A DNA stretch of 64,000 nt from Streptantibioticus cattleyicolor NRRL 8057 = DSM 46488 (GTDB lineage: Bacteria; Actinomycetota; Actinomycetes; Streptomycetales; Streptomycetaceae). Below the pieces are notes generated by a model. That model was not told the DNA's origin. It saw nothing but the letters and a program-made list of their open reading frames with translations, and did not search any database. The stretch lies in assembly GCF_000240165.1 (NCBI RefSeq), contig NC_017586.1, forward strand, positions 5,221,228-5,285,227, written 5' to 3'. This document shows, piece by piece, positions 43,544 to 52,439 of the stretch (position 1 is the first letter of the stretch; each line of letters begins with the position of its first letter). Made by a program: the position numbers and the translations under genes.

Positions 43544-46500
43544 ATGGCAAGATTCCGGCGCCGAAACGGGGCGCCAAGACCCGGGGCACGACTCGCCGGC
43601 GCCGTCGGTTTGAGCCTGGCCCTGCTGCCGTTCCAGGCTCTGGCCGGCGGCGTCGGCACCGCCGCCGCGGTGGCACCGCCACCTCTGGTGGGTGACCCCG
43701 CCTCGCTGGTCAACCCGCTGATCGGCACCTCGGGCGAGGTGGACACCTTCCCCGGCCCCGACATGCCGTTCGGGATGCTCCAGTGGGGCCCCGACACCAC
43801 GCCGCACCGGCCGGACGGCGGCGGGTACGAGTACAAGGACGGCAAGATCTCCGGCTTCAGCCTCACCCACGTCTCCGGACCGGGCTGTCCGGCCGGCGGT
43901 GACGTGCCGATCCTGCCCACCAGCGGACCCCTCACCGGTTCGCTCAGCGACACCGCCGCCCCCTTCGGCCACGCCGCCGAGCACACCGGCATCGGCTACT
44001 ACGGGGTCACCGACACCACCGGCGTCACCACCGAGCTGACCACCGCCACCCGCTCCGGCCTGGGCCGCTTCACCTTCCCCGCCGGAAAGGACGGCAACCT
44101 GCTGCTCAAACTGAGCGGCGGCGCCACCCGCGTCGACGGCACCCGCGCCCGGATCGTCAACGACCACGAGATCACCGGAGCCGTGAACAGCGGTCACTTC
44201 TGCGGTGCCGCCAACACCTACACCCTGCACTTCGACATCAAGTTCGACCGGCCGTTCCGGGCCAAGGGCACCTGGGTGGGCGGCACCGTCAACCCCGGGG
44301 CCACCTCGCTGCGGCAGGGCCGCCCCCGCCAGCAGGAACGCACGGCCCAACGCGCCGTCGCCGGGCCGCACTTGACGCTCCCCGACCGCCCGCAGCCCAC
44401 CGTCCACGGCGCCCCCGCCCCTCGCACCATCTCACCGCCGGTCACCGGCGCCAACGGGGTGTACGTCAGCTTCGACACCGTGAAGTCCCGTACCGTCACC
44501 GCGGCCGTCGGGATCTCGTACACCACGGACGCGGCGGCGGGGCTCAACCTGGCGAAGGAGATCCGCGGGTTCGACTTCGCGAAGGTGCGCAAGGCGAACC
44601 ACGACGCGTGGAACGCGGTGCTGCGCCGGGTGCGGATCGGCGGCGGAAGCCACGACCAGCAGGTGAAGTTCTACACCGCGCTCTACCACGCGCTGCTGCA
44701 CCCCAACGTCTTCTCCGACGTGGACGGCGGCTACGCGGGCATGGACGGCCAGGTGCACAAGGTGTCCAGGGGCCAGCAGGCGCAGTACGCCACCTACTCG
44801 GGGTGGGACACCTACCGTTCGCAGACCCAGTTGATGGCGCTGGTGGCGCCGAGGACGGCGAGCGACGTGGTCACCTCCGAACTCAACGGGTTCGACCAGA
44901 CCGGGCTGCTGCCCAAGTGGGCCCACAACAACGGGGAGAGCTACGTGATGGCGGGCGACCCCGGCGCCGCCATCATCGCCGACGCCTACGCCTTCGGGGC
45001 CCGGGACTTCAACGCCCGGCACGCCCTGGACGCCATGGTCTACCAGGCCACCAAGCCCAACAACGACCGCCCCGGCGAGGCCGTCCGGGACGCCATGGGC
45101 TACCTGCCGATCGACGGCAGGAACTGGGGCTGCTGCAACTTCTACGGGCCGGTCTCCACCCAGCTCGAATACGACAGCGCCGACCACGCGCTCGCTGCGA
45201 TGGCCAGGTCGCTCGGGCACAAGGACGTGTACACCCGGTTCGCCACCCGGGCACAGGACTGGCAGAACGTCTTCAACCCGCAGACCGGATACCTCCAGGC
45301 GAAGCTGGCGGACGGGGAGTTCGCCCCCGGCTTCGCGCCGGGCACCTCCAACGGCTTCATCGAAGGCACCTCGGCCCAGTACACCCCCATGGTGCCCTTC
45401 AACCTCAAGGCGCTGATCGCGGCCCGTGGCGGTCCCGGGGCGTACAGCGCCTACCTCGACGGCCTGCTGTCGAACATCGCCCACCCCACCGGCGTCAACG
45501 CCGACCTGAGCAACGAACCCAGCCTGGAGATCCCCTGGGAGTACGACTACCTGGGCAAGCCGTGGAAGACCCAGGCGGCCGTGCGCCAGGCGCAGCTCCA
45601 GCTGTACTTCAACGCGCCCGTCGGGTCGTTCGGCAACGACGACCTCGGGGCGATGAGTTCCTGGTACGTCTTCTCCGAACTCGGGATGTATCCGCAGGTG
45701 CCGGGGGAGGACACCCTGGTGCTCGGCAGCCCGGGCTTCCCGCGTGCCGAGGTCGCCCTGCAAGGCGGCCGTACGCTGCGGATCAACGCCCCGCAGGCCG
45801 CCGACGACGCGCCCTACGTCCACCGGCTCACCGTCAACGGCCGCACCTGGGACCGTCCTTGGCTCAGCTACGCGTCGCTGCGCGGCGGCGCCACCCTGGA
45901 CTACACCCTCGGCACCCGGCCGGACACCTCGTGGGCCGCGGCGCCGAGGTCCGCTCCGCCGTCCGACGCCACCGGGCAGCACGACGTGCTCGCCGCGGCC
46001 GGGCCCTCCGGGGTCGGGCTGGTGGTCGCCCCCGGGGCGAGCGGCACCGGCAGGCTGACGCTGACCGACATCGGTCCCCGGGCGGTCACCGTGCGCTGGC
46101 AGGCGCACCCCCCGGCCGGGGTGAGCGTGGACGCGGCCTCCGGCACGGTGCGGGTGCCGGCCGGCGGCAGCGCGGACGTGCCGGTGAAGGTGACGGCCGG
46201 CCACGACGAGGGGGTCTACCCGGTGCCGTTCACGCTGACCACCGACTCCGGGGCGGACCTGGGCCCGGCGGTGCTGCGCGTGGTGGTGGCCGGCCCCGGC
46301 GAGCTGTGGCCGTACTACACCGGTGAGGGCGTCTACCCCGACGGCGCGCGCTTCACCGGCGGCTTCGACGGCGGCGGCTGGGCCTACTCGCAGGACGCGC
46401 TGAAGGCCTCCGGGGTGACCTCGGGGAGCAAGCTGACGGTGAACGGCATCGGCTACACCTGGCCGACGGTGGCCTCCGGGCGGCTGGACAACATCGCGGC

Positions 46501-46876
46501 GGCCGGGCAGACGATCCCGGCGAACGGCCCGGCGGGCGCCACCCGGCTCGGTCTGCTGGGCGCGGGCACCAGCACCCCGACCACCGGCGCCGCGGGAGAG
46601 CTGACCATCACCTACACCGACGGCAGCACCGGCAAGGCCCCGGTGGTCTTCTCCGACTGGACGCTCAACGCCGGCCGTTCCAAGCCGGCCGCCGGCAACA
46701 CCGTCGCGGTGACCACGCCGTACCGCAACACCGGCGACGGCAGCCAGGACAAGGTGACCACCGACGTCTTCGCGGTCGAGGTGCCGCTGGCCGCGGGCAA
46801 GCAGGTCGCCTCGCTGACCCTGCCGGCCGCGGCCTCGGGGACGATCCACCTGTTCGCCGTCGGCTACGGCGGCTGA
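43544..46876 (+). CDS. GH92 alpha-mannosidase, secreted, with extra C-terminal domains
   Basis: A 1,110-residue secreted exo-alpha-mannosidase. Signal peptide: basic start MARFRRRNG, hydrophobic core to about residue 40. GH92 signatures: VNPLIGTSGEVDTFPGPDMP, FGMLQWGPDT, FSLTHVSGPGC, YSGWDTYRSQ, NGFIEGTSAQYTPMVPFN, the catalytic glutamate in LSNEPSLEIPWEYDY near residue 665, and the calcium/catalytic aspartates in GNDDLGAMSSWYVFSELGMYPQ near 700. Residues about 250-305 hold a proline/arginine-rich insertion (RQQERTAQRA) in the N-terminal domain. After residue 800 come a beta-sandwich like NEW3 and an NPCBM-like domain (WPYYTGEG, FAVEVPLAAG). The ATG has GGAGG 7 bases upstream. Confidence 0.92.
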   Translation: MARFRRRNGAPRPGARLAGAVGLSLALLPFQALAGGVGTAAAVAPPPLVGDPASLVNPLIGTSGEVDTFPGPDMPFGMLQWGPDTTPHRPDGGGYEYKDGKISGFSLTHVSGPGCPAGGDVPILPTSGPLTGSLSDTAAPFGHAAEHTGIGYYGVTDTTGVTTELTTATRSGLGRFTFPAGKDGNLLLKLSGGATRVDGTRARIVNDHEITGAVNSGHFCGAANTYTLHFDIKFDRPFRAKGTWVGGTVNPGATSLRQGRPRQQERTAQRAVAGPHLTLPDRPQPTVHGAPAPRTISPPVTGANGVYVSFDTVKSRTVTAAVGISYTTDAAAGLNLAKEIRGFDFAKVRKANHDAWNAVLRRVRIGGGSHDQQVKFYTALYHALLHPNVFSDVDGGYAGMDGQVHKVSRGQQAQYATYSGWDTYRSQTQLMALVAPRTASDVVTSELNGFDQTGLLPKWAHNNGESYVMAGDPGAAIIADAYAFGARDFNARHALDAMVYQATKPNNDRPGEAVRDAMGYLPIDGRNWGCCNFYGPVSTQLEYDSADHALAAMARSLGHKDVYTRFATRAQDWQNVFNPQTGYLQAKLADGEFAPGFAPGTSNGFIEGTSAQYTPMVPFNLKALIAARGGPGAYSAYLDGLLSNIAHPTGVNADLSNEPSLEIPWEYDYLGKPWKTQAAVRQAQLQLYFNAPVGSFGNDDLGAMSSWYVFSELGMYPQVPGEDTLVLGSPGFPRAEVALQGGRTLRINAPQAADDAPYVHRLTVNGRTWDRPWLSYASLRGGATLDYTLGTRPDTSWAAAPRSAPPSDATGQHDVLAAAGPSGVGLVVAPGASGTGRLTLTDIGPRAVTVRWQAHPPAGVSVDAASGTVRVPAGGSADVPVKVTAGHDEGVYPVPFTLTTDSGADLGPAVLRVVVAGPGELWPYYTGEGVYPDGARFTGGFDGGGWAYSQDALKASGVTSGSKLTVNGIGYTWPTVASGRLDNIAAAGQTIPANGPAGATRLGLLGAGTSTPTTGAAGELTITYTDGSTGKAPVVFSDWTLNAGRSKPAAGNTVAVTTPYRNTGDGSQDKVTTDVFAVEVPLAAGKQVASLTLPAAASGTIHLFAVGYGG

Positions 46877-46882
46877 CATGAC

Positions 46883-46928
46883 GCGACGTGTACGACCGGG
46901 AGTGACCGCTTCCGGTTGTACACGTCGC
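46883..46928 (+). terminator. Terminator after GH92
   Basis: Arms 46883-46899 and 46912-46928 pair at 16 of 17 positions around a 12-base loop, starting 7 bases after the GH92 stop. Confidence 0.85.
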
Positions 46929-47060
46929 ATGGCCGTCAGGTGGACGGAATGAATAGGCGCGTGCATGACAAGTGAACAATCGCCGCCGACGGGCAATAGT
47001 CGCGTCCGGAGGCTTCTGCGCCGCCGTGGGGTGCGCTTACCTCTGCGTAGCACTCGTGGC

Positions 47061-47072
47061 TACCCGCGAGTA
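47061..47072 (+). promoter_or_regulatory. Imperfect palindrome upstream of SGNH gene
   Basis: TACCCGCGAGTA, 44 bases before the start codon, is a near-palindrome of the TACTSGCGAGTA type that I associate loosely with TetR-type fatty-acid regulators in streptomycetes. Weak evidence. Confidence 0.25.
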
Positions 47073-47115
47073 CGCCGACCCCCCACTCTTCCGCACACCC
47101 CGTGGAGGACCTCCC

Positions 47116-47910
47116 GTGCGCAGACCATCCCTGCTCGCCGCGTTCGTCTCCGCCGCCGCCGCACTCGCCTTCGGGCTCGGGGCCGCCCCGGCCGCCTCCG
47201 CCGCCGGCCAGAACTACGTGGCGCTGGGCGACTCCTACTCCGCAGGCGTCGGCTCCACCAGCGACTACCTCGACTCCTGCGACCGCAGTACGGCGGCCTA
47301 CCCCTACCTGTACAGCCAGTCGCACGCGCTCGACTCGTTCAGCTTCCAGGCGTGCACCGGCGCCACCGCCCCCGACATCGAGAACAACCAGCTCGGCGCC
47401 CTCAACTCCGCGACCACGCTGGTCAGTCTCACCGACGGCGGCAACGACGTGGGCTTCTCCACCGTCATGACCGACTGCGTGCTCTACTCCGACAGCACCT
47501 GCCTGAACGCCATCAACTCCGCCGAGGACAAGGCGCGCAACCAGCTCCCCGGCATCCTCGACACCCTCTACGGCGACATCCGCTCCGCCGCCCCGGGCGC
47601 CCACGTGGTGGTGGTCGGCTACCCCGAGTTCTACGACCTGGCCAACTCCAGCGGCTGCGTGGGGCTCGACAACACCAAGCGCACCGCGCTCGACGACGCC
47701 GCCGACGTGCTCGACGGGGTGATCTCCGACGCCGTCTCCCGCCAGTCCGGCTTCACCTTCACCGATGTGCGCGGCGGCTTCTCCGGCCACGAGCTGTGCG
47801 ACTCCAGCGCGTGGCTGCACTCGCTGAGCTGGCCGGTCTCCGACTCGTACCACCCGACCGCGAGCGGCCAGTCGGGGGCCTACCTGCCGGCCTTCGAGGC
47901 GGGTGTCTGA
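47116..47910 (+). CDS. Secreted SGNH-hydrolase lipase/esterase
   Basis: A 264-residue secreted lipase or esterase. Signal peptide of about 33 residues (RRPSLLAAFVSAAAALAFGL then APAASAAG). Block I is ALGDSYSAGVG (serine nucleophile near residue 44), the GGND oxyanion block is SLTDGGNDVGFS, and the catalytic histidine is in SDSYHPTASGQ near the C-terminus. Six cysteines likely make three disulfides, as in the Streptomyces lipases. The GTG at 47116 follows GGAGG by 7 bases; the frame upstream of it has no signal-peptide logic. Confidence 0.92.
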   Translation: MRRPSLLAAFVSAAAALAFGLGAAPAASAAGQNYVALGDSYSAGVGSTSDYLDSCDRSTAAYPYLYSQSHALDSFSFQACTGATAPDIENNQLGALNSATTLVSLTDGGNDVGFSTVMTDCVLYSDSTCLNAINSAEDKARNQLPGILDTLYGDIRSAAPGAHVVVVGYPEFYDLANSSGCVGLDNTKRTALDDAADVLDGVISDAVSRQSGFTFTDVRGGFSGHELCDSSAWLHSLSWPVSDSYHPTASGQSGAYLPAFEAGV

Positions 47911-47926
47911 CGGTTCACCCGAACGG

Positions 47927-47962
47927 CGGGCCCCGGAGGGGAATGATCACTTCCGGGGCCCG
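47927..47962 (+). terminator. Hairpin between SGNH and reductase genes
   Basis: CGGGCCCCGGA (47927-47937) and TCCGGGGCCCG (47952-47962) form an 11-base-pair stem with a 14-base loop. It ends 12 bases before the next ATG, so it can act as terminator of the SGNH gene and also lower readthrough into the reductase. Confidence 0.75.
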
Positions 47963-47974
47963 GTTGGGCTGGAT

Positions 47975-48910
47975 ATGAAGGCAATCGTCATGCATTCCTA
48001 CGGCGGCCCGGACCACCTGGAGCTCGCCGACGTGCCGGAGCCCAAGGTCGGGCCGGACACGGTGCTGGTACGCACCCGGGCGGCCGGGGTCAACCCGGTG
48101 GACTGGAAGATCGGCGCCGGCCACCTCGACGCGATGCTCAACGTGTACTTCCCGTTCACCCCCGGCTGGGACCTGGCCGGGGAGGTGGTCGCCACCGGCC
48201 CCGGCGTCACCGAGTTCGCCCCCGGCGACGAGGTCTTCGGCTACGTGCGCCAGGACTACGTCCAGCACGGCACCTACGCCGAACTGGCCGCGGCCCCGGT
48301 GCGCACGCTGGCCCGCAAGCCCGCCTCGCTCGACTGGCGGCAGGCCGCCGCGCTCCCGCTCGCCGGGCTCACCGCCTACCAGTCGCTGCGCGAGGCGGGC
48401 GCCCCCGGCAAGGGCGAGACCGTGCTGGTGCACGCCGCCGCCGGAGGGGTCGGCACCTTCGCGGTGCAGATCGCGGTGGCCGCCGGCGCCCGGGTGATCG
48501 GCACCGCGGGCGAACGCAACCACGACTTCCTGCGCTCCCTCGGGGCCGAACCGGTGACCTACGGCGACGGCCTCACCGACCGGATCCGCGCGCTCGCCCC
48601 GGACGGGGTGGACGCCGCGGTCGACTTCGTCGGCGGCGACGCGGTGGCCGTCTCCCGCGCCGTCCTCGCCCCCGGCAGCGCCGCCCGGCTGGTCTCCGTG
48701 GTGGACGGCGCCGGCGTCACCGCGGCGGGCGGACGCTACCTGTGGGTGCGCCCGGACGCCACCGATCTGGCCGCCCTCGGCGACCTGGCCGACCAGGGCA
48801 AGCTCACGGTGCCCATCGAACGCGCCGTGCCGCTGGAGCGGACCGCCGAGGCCTGGGAACTGAGCGCCTCCGGCCACGTACGCGGCAAGATCGTGCTCAC
48901 CGTGTCCTGA
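47975..48910 (+). CDS. NADP-dependent quinone-oxidoreductase-like MDR enzyme
   Basis: A 311-residue medium-chain reductase lacking the zinc ligands of alcohol dehydrogenases. N-terminal MKAIVMHSYGGPDHLEL, AAGVNPVDWKIGAGHL and GWDLAGEVV are typical. The cofactor-binding loop is VLVHAAAGGVGTFAVQIA near residue 155. Likely reduces quinones or enones with NADPH. No ribosome site precedes the ATG at 47975. Monocistronic between two hairpins. Confidence 0.88.
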   Translation: MKAIVMHSYGGPDHLELADVPEPKVGPDTVLVRTRAAGVNPVDWKIGAGHLDAMLNVYFPFTPGWDLAGEVVATGPGVTEFAPGDEVFGYVRQDYVQHGTYAELAAAPVRTLARKPASLDWRQAAALPLAGLTAYQSLREAGAPGKGETVLVHAAAGGVGTFAVQIAVAAGARVIGTAGERNHDFLRSLGAEPVTYGDGLTDRIRALAPDGVDAAVDFVGGDAVAVSRAVLAPGSAARLVSVVDGAGVTAAGGRYLWVRPDATDLAALGDLADQGKLTVPIERAVPLERTAEAWELSASGHVRGKIVLTVS

Positions 48911-48929
48911 CCCTGCGGGGTCACCGGGA

Positions 48930-48978
48930 CGGCGGCCATGCGCGGCGAGACTTTACGGTCCGCCGCGCATGGCCGCCG
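48930..48978 (+). terminator. Terminator after the reductase gene
   Basis: Perfect 18-base-pair stem (48930-48947 with 48961-48978) and 13-base loop, 20 bases after the stop codon. Confidence 0.88.
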
Positions 48979-48991
48979 CCTCCTCGGGTAC
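48967..48991 (+). promoter_or_regulatory. SigB-type promoter of the SseB-like gene
   Basis: GCAT (48967-48970), 15 bases, then GGGTAC (48986-48991), matching the streptomycete SigB consensus GNNT-N15-GGGTAC. It lies 63 bases before the SseB-like ATG, in the correct orientation; the -35 falls in the arm of the preceding terminator. Confidence 0.5.
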
Positions 48992-49054
48992 GCGGCCCCA
49001 CCAGTGGCCGGCGGGCGCCGGCCACGGTGACCCCTGACCCGAGGAGGAGACCTC

Positions 49055-49465
49055 ATGACCGACCACATCCCCGGCGGCGACCCCAGCGTCGTGCAGAACG
49101 CGCTCCACCAGCTCGCCGCCGACCGGGAGGACGTCGTCGCCCTCGGCACCCTGGCCGCCAGCGACGTGCTGCTGCCGGTGCCGGACAACGTGCCCAGCCC
49201 CAACGGCTCGGAACCGCAGGAGATCACCCTGCCGGTCTTCGAGCAGAGCGACGGGGTACGCCTGGTGCCGGTGTTCACCTCCGAGGAGCGGATGGCGCTC
49301 GCCCTGCCGCAGGTGCACAGCTACCGCACGGTCCCGCTGGCCGTGCTCGGCCGCGGCTGGCCCGCCGACGACCTCGCGCTCTCCATCGACGCCGGTTCGC
49401 CCGACACGCTGACCGTCCAGGGCCAGGGGGTGCGGGCGCTGGCCACGCTCACCGAGGGCGGCTGA
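49055..49465 (+). CDS. SseB-family protein
   Basis: A 136-residue protein resembling the SseB N-terminal domain: an ALHQLAADREDVVALGTLAA helix-strand, then LPVPD, EITLPVFEQSDGVRLVPVFTSEERM and a C-terminal LPLAV-like strand pair. Role unknown in actinobacteria; SseB proteins are linked to stress and serine-sensitivity phenotypes elsewhere. GAGGAGGAGA precedes the ATG. A SigB-type promoter lies upstream. Ends 1 base from the convergent PAP2-kinase gene. Confidence 0.78.
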   Translation: MTDHIPGGDPSVVQNALHQLAADREDVVALGTLAASDVLLPVPDNVPSPNGSEPQEITLPVFEQSDGVRLVPVFTSEERMALALPQVHSYRTVPLAVLGRGWPADDLALSIDAGSPDTLTVQGQGVRALATLTEGG

Positions 49466-49466
49466 A

Positions 49467-50945
49467 CTACGCCGGACGGTAGACCACCACGGCCCCCGCG
49501 GCCTTCCGGATGGTCAGCTCGGCCGGCGCGGGCGCCACCTCGCCGTCGTACGCGAGGTGGGTGCCCGCCGCCAGGCCGCCCACCCGCAGGCTGCGCAGCC
49601 TGCGGGCCGAGTACACCGGCGTCCGCGCCAGCCCCCCGGTCAGCGCCGCCGCCAGCAGCCGGGTACGGGCGAACCGGCCGCCGTCCACCACTCGCACGTC
49701 CAGCAGCCCGTCGGCGAGGTCGGCGCGGCGCGACGGTACCAGCCCGGCGCCCCGCCGGTACGCGCAGTTGCCGACGAAGAGCAGCCACACCCGGCGCTGC
49801 CGTCCGCCCACCACCACCGGCAGCGGACGCGCCGTACGCAGCACGTGCACCGCCGCCAGCACGCTCGCCGGCCAGCTCCCCAGCCGCCGCGACCAGCGCT
49901 CCCTGATCCGCACCAGCTCCGGGTAGGCACCCAGGCTGAAGGTGTTGACGAACGGGACGTGCCGTCCGTCCGGGCCGCTGAACCAGGCCAGGTCCATCGC
50001 GGTGGCCGAGCCCTCCCGCACCGCCCGAGCGGTCTCCTCCGCGGTCTCCGTGCCCAGGTCGAGGGCGAGGTGGTTGCGGGTGCCGCCGGGGAAGACGGCC
50101 AGCGGGACGTGGTGCCGGGCGGCGATCCCGGCCGCGGTGTTCACGGTGCCGTCGCCGCCGTGCACGCCCAGCGCGCCGCCGCGTTCCGCCGCCTGCCGGG
50201 ACGCCTTCTCCAGCAGTTCGCGCAGGTCGTCGTCCTCGGTGGCCTCGACGACCTCGGCCCGCGGCAGCAGCTCGGCGAGGCGGACGGCCGCCGGGGCCAG
50301 CAGCGACGGGGTGCCCGAGGCGCTGTTGACCACCACGGTCAGCCCCTCGCCGTCCGGCAGCGCGGGCGCGGCCGGCGCCGGGTGCCCCGGCGAGGCCGCC
50401 CGCTCCTCGGCCGGGGCGGCGACCGGCACCACCGCGCGCAGCAGCAGCGCCGCGGCGGTGCCCACCGCCGCCCCGGCCAGCACGTCACTGGGGTAGTGCA
50501 CCCCGGTGTAGATCCGGGAGAAGGCCACGGACGCGGCGACGGGGATCACCACCGGCGCCCAGCGCGACGCCTGGAGGGCCACCCCGGTGGCGAAGGCCGC
50601 CGCGGAGGCCGCGTGCCCGGACGGGAACGACGTGGTGAACGGCTGCCGGGCCAGCCGGCGCAGCACCGGCACCTCGTCCAGCACCGGCCGCGCCCGCCGC
50701 ACACTGCGCTTGCCCACGGTGTTGACCACCAGCGACGCCAGCGCCAGCGATCCCACCCCGCGCAACGCCGCGCGCCGCCCGCGCCGTCCGCCGGCCACGG
50801 CGAGCGCGCCGGCCCCCGCCAGCCACAGCACCCCGTGGTCGGCGGCCCGGCTCAGCCGAGGGAGCACCGGCTCCGCCCCCGGCCACCGGCGGGTCGCCAC
50901 CTGAAGGAAGAGCGCGCGGTCCCAGGCGCCGATTCGGTGTCCCAT
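49467..50945 (-). CDS. Bifunctional PAP2 phosphatase / diacylglycerol kinase-family protein
   Basis: A 492-residue fusion. Residues 1-195 are a PAP2-type membrane phosphatase with its three motifs intact: KRSVRRARP, PSGHAAS and SRIYTGVHYPSD, between about five hydrophobic segments. Residues about 205-490 are a diacylglycerol/sphingosine kinase-like domain with VVVNSASGT and the nucleotide loop GVHGGDGTVN near 270, plus FPGGTRNHLAL. The two activities oppose each other (dephosphorylation and phosphorylation of lipid head groups), which suggests lipid turnover control. A GAAT-N15-GGGTAG element (50979-50955) ends 9 bases before the ATG. Probably follows ChaB in the stress operon. Confidence 0.93.
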   Translation of the reverse strand: MGHRIGAWDRALFLQVATRRWPGAEPVLPRLSRAADHGVLWLAGAGALAVAGGRRGRRAALRGVGSLALASLVVNTVGKRSVRRARPVLDEVPVLRRLARQPFTTSFPSGHAASAAAFATGVALQASRWAPVVIPVAASVAFSRIYTGVHYPSDVLAGAAVGTAAALLLRAVVPVAAPAEERAASPGHPAPAAPALPDGEGLTVVVNSASGTPSLLAPAAVRLAELLPRAEVVEATEDDDLRELLEKASRQAAERGGALGVHGGDGTVNTAAGIAARHHVPLAVFPGGTRNHLALDLGTETAEETARAVREGSATAMDLAWFSGPDGRHVPFVNTFSLGAYPELVRIRERWSRRLGSWPASVLAAVHVLRTARPLPVVVGGRQRRVWLLFVGNCAYRRGAGLVPSRRADLADGLLDVRVVDGGRFARTRLLAAALTGGLARTPVYSARRLRSLRVGGLAAGTHLAYDGEVAPAPAELTIRKAAGAVVVYRPA

Positions 50946-51066
50946 GCGCCGCGTCTACCCGCCGGTCGTCGCAGCATTCCTGACGGAGCGTCAGGTGATG
51001 TCGTGTCAGCACATCGATGCCGCCGCACGGACGAGTGTCGTGCGGCGGCACCGTGAACGGGGGGCC

Positions 51067-51468
51067 TCAGCGGCGGGCCCGCTCCGTGGAACGGTCGTTG
51101 GCCTTGCGGATGGCGTCGACCAGCTCGGACTTGGACATCCGCGAGCGGCCCTCCACGCCCAGGCGCTTGGCCACGTCGTACAGATGCTCCTTGCTCGCCC
51201 CGGTGTCGACGCCCTGGGCCGACTCGCCCCCGCTGCCGCGCGGACGGCGGGACCGCTCGTCGGACGGCCCCTTACGGCCGCCCTCCTTGCGCTCCCAGTG
51301 GTCGCCGACCTTCTCGTAGGTGTGCTTCAGCGCACCGTAGGCCACCCGGTGGGCGCGCTCGCCCTCGCCGTACTCGCGCACGGCCGAGTCATGGGCCTTG
51401 ATCCAGGTCCGCTGTGCCTTGCTCTCCGAACGGCGGATGGTGTCCGGTAGTTCTTCCCGTCCCGGCAT
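51067..51468 (-). CDS. ChaB-family protein with Rho-N-like C-terminus
   Basis: A 133-residue protein. Residues 1-65 match ChaB (GREELPDTIRRS, AQRTWIKAHDSAVREYG, HRVAYGALKHTYEKVGDHW). A basic serine/glycine linker follows, and residues about 95-130 form a Rho N-terminal/SAP-like helix pair (LYDVAKRLGV, MSKSELVDAIRKAN) that may bind nucleic acid. GGAGGTGACAGCG precedes the ATG at 51468. Third or fourth gene of the hemerythrin-DUF2795-CBS-ChaB run (gap 42 bases). Confidence 0.87.
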   Translation of the reverse strand: MPGREELPDTIRRSESKAQRTWIKAHDSAVREYGEGERAHRVAYGALKHTYEKVGDHWERKEGGRKGPSDERSRRPRGSGGESAQGVDTGASKEHLYDVAKRLGVEGRSRMSKSELVDAIRKANDRSTERARR

Positions 51469-51510
51469 CGCTGTCACCTCCAGGTTCGCGGGACCGCCGG
51501 CGCCGGGCCG

Positions 51511-51939
51511 TCAGCGGTCGGGGTCGGCGGCGCTGATGTCGGCCAGCGCGGAGCCGGGCTCCTGCTCGCGGGCGAGGTCACCCAGGCTGACCATGCCCAC
51601 CGGCCGGCCGTCCTCGACCACCGGCAGCCGACGCACCGCGTGCTCCCGCATCAGCCGCGCCGCCTGCTCGGCCGAGTCCCTGGGGCCGATGACCACCGGG
51701 TCGGGGGTGCAGACCGAACCGGCGCTCAGCCCGCTCGGGTCCACCCCGTCCGCGACCGCCCGGACGGTGATGTCCCGGTCGGTGACCACCCCCAGCACCG
51801 TGTCGTCACCGGCCACCACCACGTCGCCGATGTCCTGCTCGCGCATGAGCCGGGCAACCTCCACCAGGGAAGCCTGCGGGCGCACGGCGGTCACACCACC
51901 GGTCATCACGTCCTTCACCAGCGTTGCCATGTCGGTCAT
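51511..51939 (-). CDS. Tandem CBS-domain protein (Hrp1-like)
   Basis: A 142-residue protein of two CBS motifs: VKDVMTGGVTAVRPQASLVE...LGVVTDRDITVRAVA and PVVIGPRDSAEQAARLMREH...GMVSLGDLAREQ. It is similar in size and layout to mycobacterial hypoxic response protein Hrp1 (Rv2626c). Such proteins bind adenosyl ligands and form dimers. GAGGAGGTC precedes the ATG. 60 bases after DUF2795 and 42 before ChaB, same strand. Confidence 0.9.
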   Translation of the reverse strand: MTDMATLVKDVMTGGVTAVRPQASLVEVARLMREQDIGDVVVAGDDTVLGVVTDRDITVRAVADGVDPSGLSAGSVCTPDPVVIGPRDSAEQAARLMREHAVRRLPVVEDGRPVGMVSLGDLAREQEPGSALADISAADPDR

Positions 51940-51999
51940 GACCTCCTCGGGTCATCCGTTCGTCGTCGTCGGGTCGTTGCTGCATCGCACGCCGCGTGT

Positions 52000-52365
52000 T
52001 CAGCGACGCAGCGCCTGGGTGACCTGCTGCACGTTCTGGTACGTGGTCTCCGGCGGCAGCCCGCTCACCAGCTCGGTGAGGGCGTCCGGGGCGTGCGCGC
52101 TCTCCAGGTCGCGCAGCAGCGTGCGGCGCTTGGCGGGGAACGCCTTGCGGCCCAGATGACGGGCGAGCTCGAAGCGGAGCGACTCCAGGTCCGGTGCCCC
52201 CGCCGAAACCGGCCCGGTGGTCACCGCCGGGTCGTCGTCCGCCCCCGGCTCCGGGTCGTGCCACTCCTCCACCCGGGTCGGGCGGCCGGAGCGGATCAGC
52301 CCCTGCAACTCGTGCTTCATCACGTCGTCCTTGTGGACGCTGAGCCGGTCGCTGCCTCGCTGCAT
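52000..52365 (-). CDS. DUF2795-domain protein
   Basis: A 121-residue protein matching DUF2795: basic N-terminus RLSVHKDDVMKHELQGLIR, an acidic linker, then a compact helical domain LESLRFELARHLGRKAFPAKRR... ending in TTYQNVQQVTQAL. Function unknown; common in streptomycete stress-gene clusters. GGGAGGAAACACC precedes the ATG. 74 bases downstream of the hemerythrin gene and probably co-transcribed with it. Confidence 0.82.
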   Translation of the reverse strand: MQRGSDRLSVHKDDVMKHELQGLIRSGRPTRVEEWHDPEPGADDDPAVTTGPVSAGAPDLESLRFELARHLGRKAFPAKRRTLLRDLESAHAPDALTELVSGLPPETTYQNVQQVTQALRR

Positions 52366-52439
52366 GGTGTTTCCTCCCGGCTTGCGGTATTCGCTGCCTT
52401 GCGCCTTTCCCGGCCCGCGCCAGGCATTCCTGCCACCGG

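Noticed and set aside
42376-43992. Minus-strand and plus-strand frames through the repeat array that could be a repetitive secreted protein
   Set aside because: No ribosome site, no signal peptide, several phases open at once, and the frames run on into flanking genes; the repeat is better described at DNA level.
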